DNA of 64,000 bases from Sporosarcina pasteurii. Lineage in GTDB: Bacteria > Bacillota > Bacilli > Bacillales_A > Planococcaceae. The stretch covers positions 1,860,001-1,924,000 of the forward strand of contig NZ_CP160452.1 in NCBI RefSeq assembly GCF_041295575.1, given 5' to 3'. The translations under genes and the position numbers were made by a program. The notes beneath the pieces are model-generated. The model was not told the DNA's origin, did no database searches, and saw only the letters and a list, made by a program, of their open reading frames with translations. Below, piece after piece: positions 38,867 through 47,988 of the stretch (positions within the stretch are counted from its first letter, which is position 1; the number at the start of each line of letters is the position of its first letter).

Positions 38867-39655
38867 TTAATCCGTCCTCACTTTTTCCGAACTCTCCTCC
38901 GTATTTGCCCCCATCCACATCTTTAACTGAGCTAGTATTTTTTTCTCTAGCCGTGAAACTTGTACTTGTGATATGCCAATCCGTTCAGCAATATCACTTT
39001 GTGTATAATCTAAGTAATAGCGCATATAAATGATTGTTTGGTCTCGTTTATTAAGCCTAGTAATGACATCTCTTAACGGGATATGACTAAAGACTTTTTC
39101 CGAGCGATCATCGCGAAGTTGATCCATTAATGTTAAACTATCTCCTTCATTTTCATAAAGTTGCTCATGAAGTGATGCAGGATCTCGCAAAGCGTCCGAC
39201 GCTAGAATGACATCCTCTAATTTAACATCTAGCATATCTGCAATTTCAGATAATGTTGGTGCCTGTCCACTTTCTTTCACATAATTGTCTGTTGCATGGC
39301 GTATTTTAAAACTCAGCTCTCGAATCGAACGACTCACTTTCACCATGCCATCATCACGTAGAAATCGTTGAATCTCTCCAACAATCATCGGTACGGCATA
39401 AGTGGAAAACTTCACATCATACGATAAATCAAATTTATCAATTGACTTCATCAATCCGATACAACCAATTTGAAATAAATCTTCCGGATCTGCACCGCGG
39501 GAAGCGAACCGCTGAACGATAGACCATACAAGACGCGTATTTCCTTCAATCATCATTTTCCGCGCCTCTTTATCGCCTTCTTGTGAAAGTTTAATTAGTT
39601 CCCTCATCTTCTCCTGCGACAATAAAGCATGTTTCTTTTCAACGGATGCGTCCAT
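38867..39655 (-). CDS. sigF: Forespore sigma factor F
   Basis: 262 residues. Region 2 (GADPEDLFQIGCIGLMKSIDKFD, YAVPMIVGEIQRFLRDDG) and region 4 with its helix-turn-helix (YTQSDIAERIGISQVQVSRLEKKIL) are intact. First compartment-specific sigma of the forespore, held by SpoIIAB. GAGGTGACGT precedes the ATG at 39655. Third gene of the spoIIA operon. Confidence 0.98.
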   Translation of the reverse strand: MDASVEKKHALLSQEKMRELIKLSQEGDKEARKMMIEGNTRLVWSIVQRFASRGADPEDLFQIGCIGLMKSIDKFDLSYDVKFSTYAVPMIVGEIQRFLRDDGMVKVSRSIRELSFKIRHATDNYVKESGQAPTLSEIADMLDVKLEDVILASDALRDPASLHEQLYENEGDSLTLMDQLRDDRSEKVFSHIPLRDVITRLNKRDQTIIYMRYYLDYTQSDIAERIGISQVQVSRLEKKILAQLKMWMGANTEESSEKVRTD

Positions 39656-39658
39656 ACG

Positions 39659-40105
39659 TCACCTCATTCTGCTCGTTTCCGTTACCGGAGAAAATCGTTT
39701 TTCAAATTTCACGACTGTACCCGAGCCAACATTCGATTCAACTGATAAACTATCCGAAAAGCTTTCCATAATTGTAAAACCCATTCCTGAACGTTCCATA
39801 TGAGGACGAGTCGTGTACATAGGCTCCATCGCTTGTTCAATATTTGCAATTCCCGCGCCTTCATCACGAACTGTCATTGTCACTTTATCATCCTCAATCG
39901 TTGCATGGATGGTAACGATGCTTTTTCCATCGCAGTCATATCCATGAAGAATTGCATTCGTCACCGCTTCTGAGACAATCGTTTTAAATTCAGAGATTTC
40001 TTCGATTGTCGGATCGAGCGGGGTGATAAAACAAGTCATTGCCATCCTCGCAAGTGCCTCGTTTTCTTCAATTGCAACAAAAGATAACATCATCTCATTG
40101 TTCAT
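39659..40105 (-). CDS. spoIIAB: Anti-sigma F factor and serine kinase SpoIIAB
   Basis: 148 residues. GHKL ATPase fold with N-box EAVTNAILHGY near residue 47, G1 box DEGAGI and G2 region GMGFTIMESF. Binds SigF or phosphorylates SpoIIAA, depending on ATP/ADP. AGGAGGGG precedes the ATG at 40105; it overlaps the end of spoIIAA by 11 bases. Confidence 0.97.
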   Translation of the reverse strand: MNNEMMLSFVAIEENEALARMAMTCFITPLDPTIEEISEFKTIVSEAVTNAILHGYDCDGKSIVTIHATIEDDKVTMTVRDEGAGIANIEQAMEPMYTTRPHMERSGMGFTIMESFSDSLSVESNVGSGTVVKFEKRFSPVTETSRMR

Positions 40106-40448
40106 GTAAAACCCCTCCTATTTCCCCGATCGCCTGATCGACCGTGCAATGTCTAATATTCTTTTCAAGACCTGAAAAACTAAAAATCTTTTCCATTGTG
40201 ACAGAGGGATTTAAAATAAGCGTTTCTCCACCAAAAGGTGCTAAATCGCGCATTCTCCCTAGGATTAACCCAATTCCCGCACTATCCATAAAGCCAAGTT
40301 TTTCTAAATCCCATATCACAGCTTTTACTTGGCCTGCGAAAATAGCGGAAGATATATTCGACCTAATCCCATTTGCCTCATGATTATCTAGTTCCCCATA
40401 CAATGTCACTACTAATATTCCGTTCTCTGTAATTTCAATATTTGCCAC
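40095..40448 (-). CDS. spoIIAA: Anti-anti-sigma factor SpoIIAA
   Basis: 117 residues from the GTG at 40448, the B. subtilis length. STAS domain with the phosphorylated serine S56 in FMDSAGIGLILGR. When dephosphorylated it frees SigF from SpoIIAB. AAGGAGGGG lies six bases before the GTG. The longer open frame to 40511 has no family likeness upstream and is rejected. dacF, the first gene of this operon in B. subtilis, is absent. Confidence 0.96.
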   Translation of the reverse strand: MANIEITENGILVVTLYGELDNHEANGIRSNISSAIFAGQVKAVIWDLEKLGFMDSAGIGLILGRMRDLAPFGGETLILNPSVTMEKIFSFSGLEKNIRHCTVDQAIGEIGGVLHEQ

Positions 40449-40534
40449 AGTGAACCCCTCCTTCACGCCCTTCTTTCCACATCGGATTAAGAGAATCCTT
40501 CTCGGTGACAAAACTAGTCATTGAACGAAAAAAC

Positions 40535-40565
40535 TTCTTATGTTTCGACAAAGTTTGGTCCTCCT
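40535..40565 (-). promoter_or_regulatory. Spo0A box and candidate sigma-H promoter region of spoIIA
   Basis: The minus strand has TTTGTCGAAAC, a perfect match to the TGTCGAA core of Spo0A boxes (40544-40550). A sigma-H-like -35 (AAGGATTC) is seen about 40 bases further downstream with GGAAAG as a weak -10. Known spoIIA promoters use sigma-H and Spo0A~P. The box is firm; the promoter is only a candidate. Confidence 0.6.
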
Positions 40566-40661
40566 GTAAGTATGTGCATCCGTAACCTAAATTACACATA
40601 CGAGATAGAAAAATTCATAATGTTTCTTTGTAAGTTGATTTGACGATGGAACCCGATCGAT

Positions 40662-40790
40662 GTTGATTTCCGTTCCGGGCGGACGCTTTCCGTGGGGCTG
40701 GCGGTGAGCCTCCTCAGTCGCTTTGCTCCCTGCGGGGTCTCACCTGTCCAGCTAATCCCACAGGAGTCGCCGCCCTCCACTCCAATCAAC
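40662..40790 (+). repeat. GTTGATT-ended intergenic repeat, copy A
   Basis: About 129 bases, starting GTTGATTTCCGTTCC and ending CACTCCAATCAAC, so the ends are inverted repeats of about 7-8 bases. GC-rich in an AT-rich gap. Closely alike to the inverse complement of 56953-57082, and its last 50 bases match 51366-51415. No ORF is conserved between copies. Lies between spoIIAA and pdp. Confidence 0.88.
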
Positions 40791-40909
40791 GAAGACACCT
40801 TTACACATGAATGATTGACAGGATATCAAACCTAATTTTCATTTTTCACTATTTAAAAAACCAATTATGAAATTAATTCATTACATTAAATAAAATTAAC
40901 TCTGATTAT

Positions 40910-41014
40910 AAGGTTGATTGTCTAGCTCATAACAGATCGAACATGCTCGAAAACAGATCCAGCCTACTTCGCAACAGTTCACACTAACTTAGAAACAGTT
41001 GAGTACATTAACCC
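40910..41014 (+). repeat. Degenerate tandem repeat, period 21 bases, four to five units
   Basis: The core AACAG recurs at 40931, 40952, 40973 and 40994, exactly 21 bases apart; a fainter unit starts at 40910. Units share AACAG(A/T)TC at the start and CTtcg-like sequence near the end. Both strands are stopped in most frames, so this is not a coding repeat. Lies between the pdp terminator and repeat copy A. Confidence 0.75.
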
Positions 41015-41073
41015 CATCCCAATTAAGTGTCCGTGAAAATAGTCATTTATTCCAAATAATATTTTTTAACAAA

Positions 41074-41118
41074 CAAAAAAACTCTTCGACTAAGATTTTT
41101 CATCTTAGCGAAGAGTTT
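41074..41118 (-). terminator. Terminator of pdp
   Basis: On the minus strand AAACTCTTCG.CTAAGAT pairs with ATCTTAG.CGAAGAGTTT around five bases, then TTTTTTG. The gap 40449-41126 holds, from this end, the terminator, the 21-base array, repeat copy A and the spoIIA control region, and no gene. Confidence 0.9.
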
Positions 41119-41126
41119 GTGATTCA

Positions 41127-42434
41127 TTATTTTGTTATGATTTCTCCTATTAATGGAGGTGGCGTAACCAATTCATCTTCAATATGAATATGTTGTAGAA
41201 GCAATTCTGTCGATTGGGTAACTTCCTCGGAGTTTGCATGTAAGATTGCCAGCGTCTCTCCCTTTTCCACGTAGTCACCGACTTTTTTATTTAATACTAT
41301 GCCCACGGCTAGGTCAATCTTATCTTCTTTTGTAGCCCTACCAGCACCGAGTAACATCGCGGCTATACCGATATCATCTGCTTCCATTTTCGTTACATAA
41401 CCAGATTGACTGGCAACGACTGGGATTTGATATTGTGCGCTTGGTAGGAGTGAAGGATCTTCAATTACGGTTCTATCTCCGCCTTGTGCTTCAATCAAGT
41501 CACCGAATAACTGAAGCGCCTTACCATTTTGAATGACTTCTTTTAACATCTTTCTAGCTTCTTCAAGTGACTCGGCCTTCCCCCCAAGCACAACCATCTG
41601 ACTGCCTAGTGTGAGGCATAACTCCGTTAAATCTTCAGGGCCTTTTCCTTGTAATGTCTCAATCGCTTCCTGAACTTCTAACGCATTGCCGATTGCATTG
41701 CCAAGCGGCTGACTCATATCAGAAATAATTGCCATCGTATTACGGCCCACTTCATTCCCGATGGCGACCATTGCTTGTGCAAGTGCTTTTGAATCTTCAA
41801 GTGTTTTCATAAATGCTCCATCACCTGATTTTACATCAAGCACAATTGCATCAGCACCTGCTGCAATTTTTTTACTCATAATCGAACTGGCAATGAGCGG
41901 AATGCTATCGACTGTCGCTGTCACATCACGTAATGCATAAATTTTCTGATCTGCTGGCGTTAAATTTCCACTTTGTCCAATTACCGCAAGTTTTAAGTCA
42001 TTCACTTGTTGTACAAATTGCTCTTTTGTTAATTCAATATGAAAGCCTTTCATTGCCTCAAGTTTATCGAGCGTGCCTCCAGTATGACCGAGTCCTCTGC
42101 CACTCATTTTCGCAACTGGAACACCACAAGCTGCAACGAGAGGAACAAGAATTAATGTGGTCGTATCTCCTACGCCGCCTGTTGAATGTTTATCAACCTT
42201 AACGCCTTCGATCGCCGATAAATCGATTTGTTCTCCAGATTCAACCATTGCCATCGTCAAATGTGCTTGTTCTTCCGCATTCATGCCTTTGAAATAAACT
42301 GCCATTAGAATAGCACTTGCTTGATAATCAGGAATTGTGCCATCTGTATAGCCATTTACAAAAAGTTCAATTTCAGCTTTCGTTAACACTTCTCCGTTTC
42401 GCTTTTTCTCTATGACATCAACCATACGCACCAT
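41127..42434 (-). CDS. pdp: Pyrimidine-nucleoside phosphorylase
   Basis: 435 residues. Splits uridine and (deoxy)thymidine with phosphate. The family signature [16 protein letters not shown] near residue 113 and the phosphate loop [11 protein letters not shown] near 81 are intact. The start at 42434 has GGGTG eight bases upstream. Lies directly after deoB; together they feed deoxyribose 1-phosphate to central metabolism. Confidence 0.97.
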   Translation of the reverse strand: MVRMVDVIEKKRNGEVLTKAEIELFVNGYTDGTIPDYQASAILMAVYFKGMNAEEQAHLTMAMVESGEQIDLSAIEGVKVDKHSTGGVGDTTTLILVPLVAACGVPVAKMSGRGLGHTGGTLDKLEAMKGFHIELTKEQFVQQVNDLKLAVIGQSGNLTPADQKIYALRDVTATVDSIPLIASSIMSKKIAAGADAIVLDVKSGDGAFMKTLEDSKALAQAMVAIGNEVGRNTMAIISDMSQPLGNAIGNALEVQEAIETLQGKGPEDLTELCLTLGSQMVVLGGKAESLEEARKMLKEVIQNGKALQLFGDLIEAQGGDRTVIEDPSLLPSAQYQIPVVASQSGYVTKMEADDIGIAAMLLGAGRATKEDKIDLAVGIVLNKKVGDYVEKGETLAILHANSEEVTQSTELLLQHIHIEDELVTPPPLIGEIITK

Positions 42435-42436
42435 AA

Positions 42437-43633
42437 TTATTTCACCCGTTCTTTTAATAATGGTAAAAAGCTTTTGCCAAATTGCGGCAGTTTCACATTA
42501 AAATTATCTGCAATCGTTGCACCGATATCTGAAAAAGTTTCATTCACTGGCATTTCTCCACCTGATTCAAAAGACGGCGAATAGGCTAATAACGGCACAA
42601 ACTCACGTGTATGATCTGTTCCGGCATGCGTTGGATCATTACCGTGATCGGCAGTAATAATGAGTAGATCATCTTCTCTTAGCACACTCATGATTTCGTT
42701 AAGTCTGTTATCAAATTCTTCAAGTGCTTTACCATACCCAATTGGATCTCTTCGATGACCAAATAACGCGTCGAAGTCAACAAGATTTACAAAACTTAAC
42801 CCGTGGAAATCTTGCTTCATCACATCAATTAATTTATCTACTCCATCCATATTGCTCTTCGTTCGAACAGATTCTGTAATTCCCTCTTCATTGAATATAT
42901 CGGAAATTTTCCCAATCGCAATCACATCGTATTCCGCATCTTGTAATTCGTTCATGACTGTACGTTCGAATGGTTTTAATGCATAATCATGACGGTTTGA
43001 TGTTCTTGTAAAGTTTCCAGGTGTCCCTACAAACGGTCTCGCAATAATTCGTCCGACTAGATATTCAGGTGCCAACGTAATTTCCCGGGCAATTTCGCAA
43101 ATTCTGTATTGTTCGTCAATTGGAATGATATCTTCATGAGCCGCGATTTGTAGCACTGGATCCGCGGAAGTATACACGATGAGTGCGCCTGTCTTCATAT
43201 GCTCCTCGCCTAATTCATCGATAATCGCTGTACCACTTGCCGGTTTATTCCCAATCACTTTTCTGCCAGTTCGCTGTTCTAATTCAGCAATTAACTCTTC
43301 AGGAAAGCCATTCGGATAAACTTTAAACGGCTTGTCAATGTTGAGACCCATAATTTCCCAATGGCCGGTCATTGTATCTTTTCCAACGGAAGCTTCTTGC
43401 ATTTTTCCATACATCGCTAGCGGTTTATCTGCGACCGGTACGCCTTCGATTGGTCGGATATTCGAAAGTCCGAGCTTCGCCATATTCGGCATATGTAAAC
43501 CATTCATTTCTCTTGCAATGTGACCGAGCGTATCAGCACCTTCATCTCCAAATAAATGCGCATCTGGCGCCTCTCCAATTCCTACGGAGTCCAATACGAC
43601 TAAGTGGACTCTTTTAAATGTTTCGTTTTTCAT
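42437..43633 (-). CDS. deoB: Phosphopentomutase
   Basis: 398 residues. Converts (deoxy)ribose 1-phosphate to 5-phosphate. Alkaline-phosphatase-type metal sites: [11 protein letters not shown] near residue 14, [16 protein letters not shown] near 330. AAAGGAGG precedes the ATG at 43633. Two bases separate it from pdp. In B. subtilis this gene is called drm and lies at the same place after xerD. Confidence 0.97.
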   Translation of the reverse strand: MKNETFKRVHLVVLDSVGIGEAPDAHLFGDEGADTLGHIAREMNGLHMPNMAKLGLSNIRPIEGVPVADKPLAMYGKMQEASVGKDTMTGHWEIMGLNIDKPFKVYPNGFPEELIAELEQRTGRKVIGNKPASGTAIIDELGEEHMKTGALIVYTSADPVLQIAAHEDIIPIDEQYRICEIAREITLAPEYLVGRIIARPFVGTPGNFTRTSNRHDYALKPFERTVMNELQDAEYDVIAIGKISDIFNEEGITESVRTKSNMDGVDKLIDVMKQDFHGLSFVNLVDFDALFGHRRDPIGYGKALEEFDNRLNEIMSVLREDDLLIITADHGNDPTHAGTDHTREFVPLLAYSPSFESGGEMPVNETFSDIGATIADNFNVKLPQFGKSFLPLLKERVK

Positions 43634-43651
43634 ATAATTTCCTCCTTTAAA

Positions 43652-44554
43652 TTAGGCACGTGGGTGATGTTTTGTATAAACTTCTTTTAGTCGCGAACGA
43701 CTAACGTGTGTGTAGATTTGCGTAGTCGAAATATCAGAATGACCTAGCATTTCTTGTACAGCTCTCAAATCTGCACCGTTTTCTATTAAATGCGTGGCAA
43801 ATGAATGACGTAATATATGCGGTGTTAAATCTTTGGTTAGATTTGCTTCTAATGCATACCCTTTTATAATTTTCCAACACCCTTGCCTCGATAATCTACC
43901 CCCGCGCATATTTACAAATAGCGCATCGACAGGTGATGATGATTTCGAAACCATTTTACGTCTTGCTTCATTTATATAAACTGTGCAAGCTTCAATCGCT
44001 TTATTACCCAGGGGGACAATTCTTTCCTTTCCACCCTTACCAAAGACGCGAACAAACCCCATCGACAAATGTACATCATTCACATCGAGCGCAATTAATT
44101 CGCTGACTCGCATGCCTGTTCCATATAATATTTCTAATAAGGCGTAATCTCTTTTGCCTTGTGCTTTACTTCGGTCTGGCGCTTCTATTAATCTATCTAC
44201 TTCACTCAAAGATAAAACGTCTGGCAACTTTTGTTCAATTTTAGGGAGTTCTAAATGAACTGTTGGATCTTCTGTTGCAACTCTTTCCCGAAGTAAAAAT
44301 TGATGAAATGAACGGATTGAAGAAATATACCTCGATACGGTCCGCGTCGATTTTCCCGTTTCTTTCATCTTTTGTAAGTATAAAATAATCTCTCTACGCG
44401 TAATTGCATCGACGCTTGTTACCTGATTTTCTACTAGAAAATCAATATAATCTGTTAAGTCTCGGTTATAAGAAGTAATTGTGTTTGCCGCTAATTGGCG
44501 CTCTACTTGTAAAAAGTGCAGATAATCTTCCAATGCTAAGCGAGCTTCCTTCAC
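43652..44554 (-). CDS. xerD: Site-specific tyrosine recombinase XerD
   Basis: 300 residues from the GTG at 44554. Resolves chromosome dimers at dif with XerC. N-terminal SAM-like core-binding domain to about 105; catalytic residues R149 (GTGMRVSEL), H246 and R249 (HILRHSFATH), H272 and Y281 are present. GGGGG lies seven bases before the GTG. Order fur-xerD-deoB is conserved. Confidence 0.97.
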   Translation of the reverse strand: MKEARLALEDYLHFLQVERQLAANTITSYNRDLTDYIDFLVENQVTSVDAITRREIILYLQKMKETGKSTRTVSRYISSIRSFHQFLLRERVATEDPTVHLELPKIEQKLPDVLSLSEVDRLIEAPDRSKAQGKRDYALLEILYGTGMRVSELIALDVNDVHLSMGFVRVFGKGGKERIVPLGNKAIEACTVYINEARRKMVSKSSSPVDALFVNMRGGRLSRQGCWKIIKGYALEANLTKDLTPHILRHSFATHLIENGADLRAVQEMLGHSDISTTQIYTHVSRSRLKEVYTKHHPRA

Positions 44555-44597
44555 GAAACATCCCCCTATCAATAAGTCATCATGATTTGGTCAAAAA

Positions 44598-44643
44598 AAT
44601 TTTAAATACGACAAAGGGGACAGCGCGTCGCTATCCCCCCTTT
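44598..44643 (-). terminator. Terminator of fur
   Basis: On the minus strand AAAGGGGGGATAGCG pairs with CGCTGTCCCCTTT around three bases with one bulge; TTTAAAATTTTTTT follows about ten bases later. Separates fur from xerD. Confidence 0.75.
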
Positions 44644-44650
44644 TCATTAG

Positions 44651-45103
44651 TCAGTTTTCGCTTTCATCCAATTTACATGTTTTACAAATCCCATGAAAGG
44701 TTAGCCAATGGTCTTTAATCGTAAATTCCCAACGGTTTTCTACGATTTTTTCAACATCTCCTAGCAAATCCTCTTGAATTTCTTCCACCTTACCACATTC
44801 AATACAAATAAGATGATGATGAAAGTGATCAGCGCCTTCTTTTCGAAGGTCAAATCGTGACACCCCATCACCGAAATTAATTTTATCGACAATTTTCAAG
44901 TCTGTTAATAACTCTAACGTGCGATATACGGTTGCTAGGCCAATTTCTGGCGATTTTTCTTTTACAAGTAAGAAGACATCTTCGGCACTTAAATGGTCCG
45001 CCTCGTGCTCAAGGAGGACCAAAACCGTCGCTTCACGTTGCGGCGTCAATTTATAGCTGGCCGCGTGCAGCTGCTTCTTTATTCGATCGATTCGGCTTTT
45101 CAT
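44651..45103 (-). CDS. fur: Ferric uptake regulator Fur
   Basis: 150 residues. Winged helix (PQREATVLVLL..HLSAEDVFLLVK) and dimerisation domain with the histidine cluster HFHHHLICIECGKVEE and a second cysteine pair CKTCK at the C-terminus, which should bind structural zinc. Represses iron-uptake genes when loaded with Fe2+. Of the Fur-family members (Fur, Zur, PerR) the place before xerD marks it as Fur. GAGGGGGG precedes the ATG. Confidence 0.94.
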   Translation of the reverse strand: MKSRIDRIKKQLHAASYKLTPQREATVLVLLEHEADHLSAEDVFLLVKEKSPEIGLATVYRTLELLTDLKIVDKINFGDGVSRFDLRKEGADHFHHHLICIECGKVEEIQEDLLGDVEKIVENRWEFTIKDHWLTFHGICKTCKLDESEN

Positions 45104-45128
45104 CAGACGCCCCCCTCAAACTGAATTC

Positions 45129-45158
45129 ATTATACCAAATATGCTTTATAGAAAACAA
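45129..45158 (-). promoter_or_regulatory. Candidate sigma-A promoter of fur
   Basis: On the minus strand TTGTTT (-35) and TATAAT (-10, perfect) are 18 bases apart, and the fur start codon is 25 bases after the -10. No clear Fur box overlaps it. Confidence 0.6.
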
Positions 45159-45194
45159 CTGAAAGGGAAGATGGAGAAGCTAGTGGATTAGGAA

Positions 45195-45719
45195 TCACTT
45201 AATAAATAAAAAGAAAATCGTATATTCTAGTACAATTAAAAGTACCGCACAAATGGCTACTGTGATTAAACCACGGTTATTACGTTCTCTTCTACCTGTC
45301 GTTTTCAAGAAAAAGGGCGGTGTTAACACTGCACAAAATAAAAGCAATGCAAAACAAATTAATAATTGAAAAGGAAACCACCACATAGCATACTCAAGGA
45401 TTTTCAACCCTTTTGCTAGTAAATAGGCTGAAGAAACGCCGAATAGCACGCATTTAATAGCGCCCGTAAAAATCACTAAAAAACGACTATATTTGAAGCG
45501 TGAAAATGCAAAGGCAAGAACAAAAAAGAGTAGCGTTGCCGTAACCGGTAAAAGTAGCTTCGCATCACTTCCACTCACAACCCGAGCATCAAACAAGATT
45601 AATATCTTTTCAACTGATGCTTCAGGCAACTCTCTAAATAACAATGTTCCCCCCAAATAACTAACAGCTAAAATGATAAATAAATACGTAAAAGATAAGG
45701 AACGGGTCATCGGTTGCAC
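45195..45719 (-). CDS. Polytopic membrane protein, possible SpoIIM
   Basis: 174 residues with five hydrophobic segments. It stands between nudF and fur, where B. subtilis has spoIIM, and the N-terminal helix followed by GTLLFRELP recalls SpoIIM (214 residues there). The KGxxxG-type core of SpoIIM is not clear, so the family call rests mostly on place. SpoIIM would act in forespore engulfment with SpoIID and SpoIIP. Could also be an unrelated membrane protein. Confidence 0.5.
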   Translation of the reverse strand: MQPMTRSLSFTYLFIILAVSYLGGTLLFRELPEASVEKILILFDARVVSGSDAKLLLPVTATLLFFVLAFAFSRFKYSRFLVIFTGAIKCVLFGVSSAYLLAKGLKILEYAMWWFPFQLLICFALLLFCAVLTPPFFLKTTGRRERNNRGLITVAICAVLLIVLEYTIFFLFIK

Positions 45720-45763
45720 CTCCGTCTATTTAGTACAACCTATGCTCGTCCCCCGAAAAATAT

Positions 45764-46309
45764 TTACATATTCAATTGATGTTTTACATAAAGAATTGCG
45801 AAAGCAGTTTTGGCGTCATAAATCTCACCTGTAGCCACCATCTTTTCAGCTTCCTCGATGCTTACTTCCAATCGCTCAATGAATTCGTCTTCATCACCTT
45901 CAGCAGGATCTTCGATTTTATAAAGATCCTTTGCGACGTAAAGATGAATGATTTCATCAGCAAAACCTGGAGAAGTTGCGAAGGATTGTAAATATGTAAT
46001 GTCATGCGTCCCGTATCCTGTTTCTTCTTCGAGTTCACGAATTGCAGTTAACTTTGGATCTTCATTCGGTTCAATGCGACCGGCTGGAATCTCAACGATT
46101 GCTCTTTCTATTGCTTTCCTGTACTGCTTCACGACGATGATTTTTCCCTCGTCTGTAATTGGGATTAACGCGACTGCACCTGGATGTTTTACCAATTCTC
46201 GTTTTGCGTGATTGCCGTCTGGTAATTCCACGTCATCGACTTGCAGAGAGATGATTTTCCCTTCATAAATAGAATTTGTTGCAATGGTTTTTTCCTCATA
46301 ACTTTTCAT
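45764..46309 (-). CDS. nudF: ADP-ribose pyrophosphatase (Nudix)
   Basis: 181 residues. Hydrolyses ADP-ribose to AMP and ribose 5-phosphate. Nudix box in PAGRIEPNEDP..AIRELEEETGY near residues 75-98 fits GX5EX7REUXEEXGU. AAAGGAAC precedes the ATG at 46309. Divergent from the yqkF-like gene, both genes being neighbours in B. subtilis too. Confidence 0.96.
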   Translation of the reverse strand: MKSYEEKTIATNSIYEGKIISLQVDDVELPDGNHAKRELVKHPGAVALIPITDEGKIIVVKQYRKAIERAIVEIPAGRIEPNEDPKLTAIRELEEETGYGTHDITYLQSFATSPGFADEIIHLYVAKDLYKIEDPAEGDEDEFIERLEVSIEEAEKMVATGEIYDAKTAFAILYVKHQLNM

Positions 46310-46391
46310 TGTTTGCGTTCCTTTCTACTTTTTATTAGTGGAATTTATTGTCTAGTCATTGTACCATGAAAGGAAAAAAGGTGGGGTAAGG

Positions 46392-47303
46392 ATGAAAAGA
46401 AGAGAGCTAGGAACAAGTGGCCTATTCGTTTCTGAACTCGGATTCGGTGCCATGTCATTGCCTAATCACTTATCAGAAGCAAATGAAATTTTCGATGTAG
46501 CACGCCATGCTGGAATCAATTTTTTCGATACTGCTGATTTATATGGTGGTGGAAGAAATGAAGAGTTCATCGCTTCTTTATTAAAAGGAAGAAGAAATGA
46601 GATCGTGCTCGCGACGAAAGTAGGAAACCAACTGAATGCAGATGGAAAGAGTTGGTCTTGGAACCCAACTAAAAGACATATTACAGAAGCTGTCAAACAA
46701 AGCCTTCGAAGACTGGGAACCGATTATATCGATTTGTACCAATTACATGGCGGTACGATGGAAGATCATGTAGATGAGACAATCGATGCTTTTGAAAGTT
46801 TGAAAAAGGAAGGACTCATTTTACAATATGGCATTTCATCCATACGGCCTACTGTGATCAAACGGTTTCTCGAAAGAAGTTCCGCCGTTTCTGTCATGAT
46901 GCAGTACAATGTACTTGATAGAAGGCCCGAAGAATGGATTCCTATGATCGAAAACTTCGGTGCTTCCATTATTACGAGAGGAACGATTGCAAAGGGCTTT
47001 CTAACAGCAAATGGAACGGCTAACGCAAAAGCTATAAAAGGATTTGCATCCTATCATAAAAATGAATTAATTGAAACAATTAAAAACTTGCACGAAAATA
47101 TTGATGATTTACACGCTGCGGCAATTGCTTTCGCACTAAACGAACGATCTGTTGCTTCCGCATTGGTTGGTGCAAAATCTAAAGAGCAACTCCTGGACTC
47201 CATTGCTGCTTATGAAAAAGGAAGTTCATTTGAATCACTAAAGAAATTACGGGATATGACAACACAACATAAATATGAAAAACACCGACTCGAGTCTTTA
47301 TGA
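46392..47303 (+). CDS. yqkF: Aldo/keto reductase, YqkF-like
   Basis: 303 residues from the ATG at 46392. (beta/alpha)8 NADPH-dependent reductase. Catalytic tetrad pieces: D in FFDTADLYGGG with Y, K in LATKVGN, H in YQLHGG. Physiological substrate unknown. Start chosen because ELGTSGLFVSELGFG is the usual family N-terminus; an ATG at 46359 lacks a good site. Confidence 0.93.
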   Translation: MKRRELGTSGLFVSELGFGAMSLPNHLSEANEIFDVARHAGINFFDTADLYGGGRNEEFIASLLKGRRNEIVLATKVGNQLNADGKSWSWNPTKRHITEAVKQSLRRLGTDYIDLYQLHGGTMEDHVDETIDAFESLKKEGLILQYGISSIRPTVIKRFLERSSAVSVMMQYNVLDRRPEEWIPMIENFGASIITRGTIAKGFLTANGTANAKAIKGFASYHKNELIETIKNLHENIDDLHAAAIAFALNERSVASALVGAKSKEQLLDSIAAYEKGSSFESLKKLRDMTTQHKYEKHRLESL

Positions 47304-47314
47304 GTCGGTGTTTT
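47279..47314. terminator. Bidirectional terminator between yqkF and yhcN-like
   Basis: AAAACACCGACTC and GAGTCGGTGTTTT form a 13-pair stem with a loop of about ten bases, ending in T-runs on both strands. It starts inside the last codons of yqkF. Confidence 0.9.
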
Positions 47315-47332
47315 GACCAGCGATATTCTTGA

Positions 47333-47893
47333 TTATCGTGCATCTGGGAAGACATTTCGAACGGCTTCTCCAAATTCTTCAAAGAATCCTTCGATTGGTT
47401 CGCCTTCATTAATACGCGTTTGATAATCGTTCATTCGTTCAACAAATTCAGGGTTTAGAGAGACATATACATTTTCAATATCCTGATTCACTTCACGAAC
47501 TTTTTCCGCAACTTTATCTTCTAGTTCCTTGGATAGTTCATCTTCAGCTGTCGCGTTGTTGGTATCCGTGGTCGTATCGTTATCGTTATTGTTATTATCT
47601 GTACCCGTACCGTCATTGTTATTCAAAACAACAGCAACATAAGCATTGTTGTCTGTGACAAGTACCGTCGCACGATCTACCTCTTCTAGTTCTGCCACTT
47701 TATCAGCAGCATCTTCGGCCACATCCAGGCGTGCCTCACCATTGTTGACATTATCTTGAGTATTTTCGTTATTCCCCCCATCTTCTACTGTATTATTTTC
47801 AGTCGTGTTGTTATCATTATTTTTATTCGTACCACAACCTACGAGCGCTAATGCGACAAGTGCAGCCATCATCAACATCATTAATTTCTTCAT
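47333..47893 (-). CDS. YhcN/YlaJ-family sporulation lipoprotein
   Basis: 186 residues from the ATG at 47893 (GGGAGG upstream; the frame extends to 47974 but without a site). Lipobox VGCG at residue 19-22, then two Asn/Asp/Thr-rich low-complexity stretches (about 22-45 and 95-125) that frame the conserved part ADKVAELEEVDRATVLVTDNNAYVAVVL. Family members are found in the inner spore membrane and help outgrowth. The linkers look like slipped-repeat growth and should vary between strains. Confidence 0.88.
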   Translation of the reverse strand: MKKLMMLMMAALVALALVGCGTNKNNDNNTTENNTVEDGGNNENTQDNVNNGEARLDVAEDAADKVAELEEVDRATVLVTDNNAYVAVVLNNNDGTGTDNNNNDNDTTTDTNNATAEDELSKELEDKVAEKVREVNQDIENVYVSLNPEFVERMNDYQTRINEGEPIEGFFEEFGEAVRNVFPDAR

Positions 47894-47988
47894 CGAATTC
47901 CTCCCTAATTTAATTTCAGTACTAGCATGACCTAAATTGGGAGTTTTTATGTATTCATAATTAATCTTTTCCATATTTCATTCATCAT

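Noticed and set aside
40592-40798. Minus-strand ORF of 68 codons over repeat copy A
   Set aside because: The frame is not kept in copies B, C and D.
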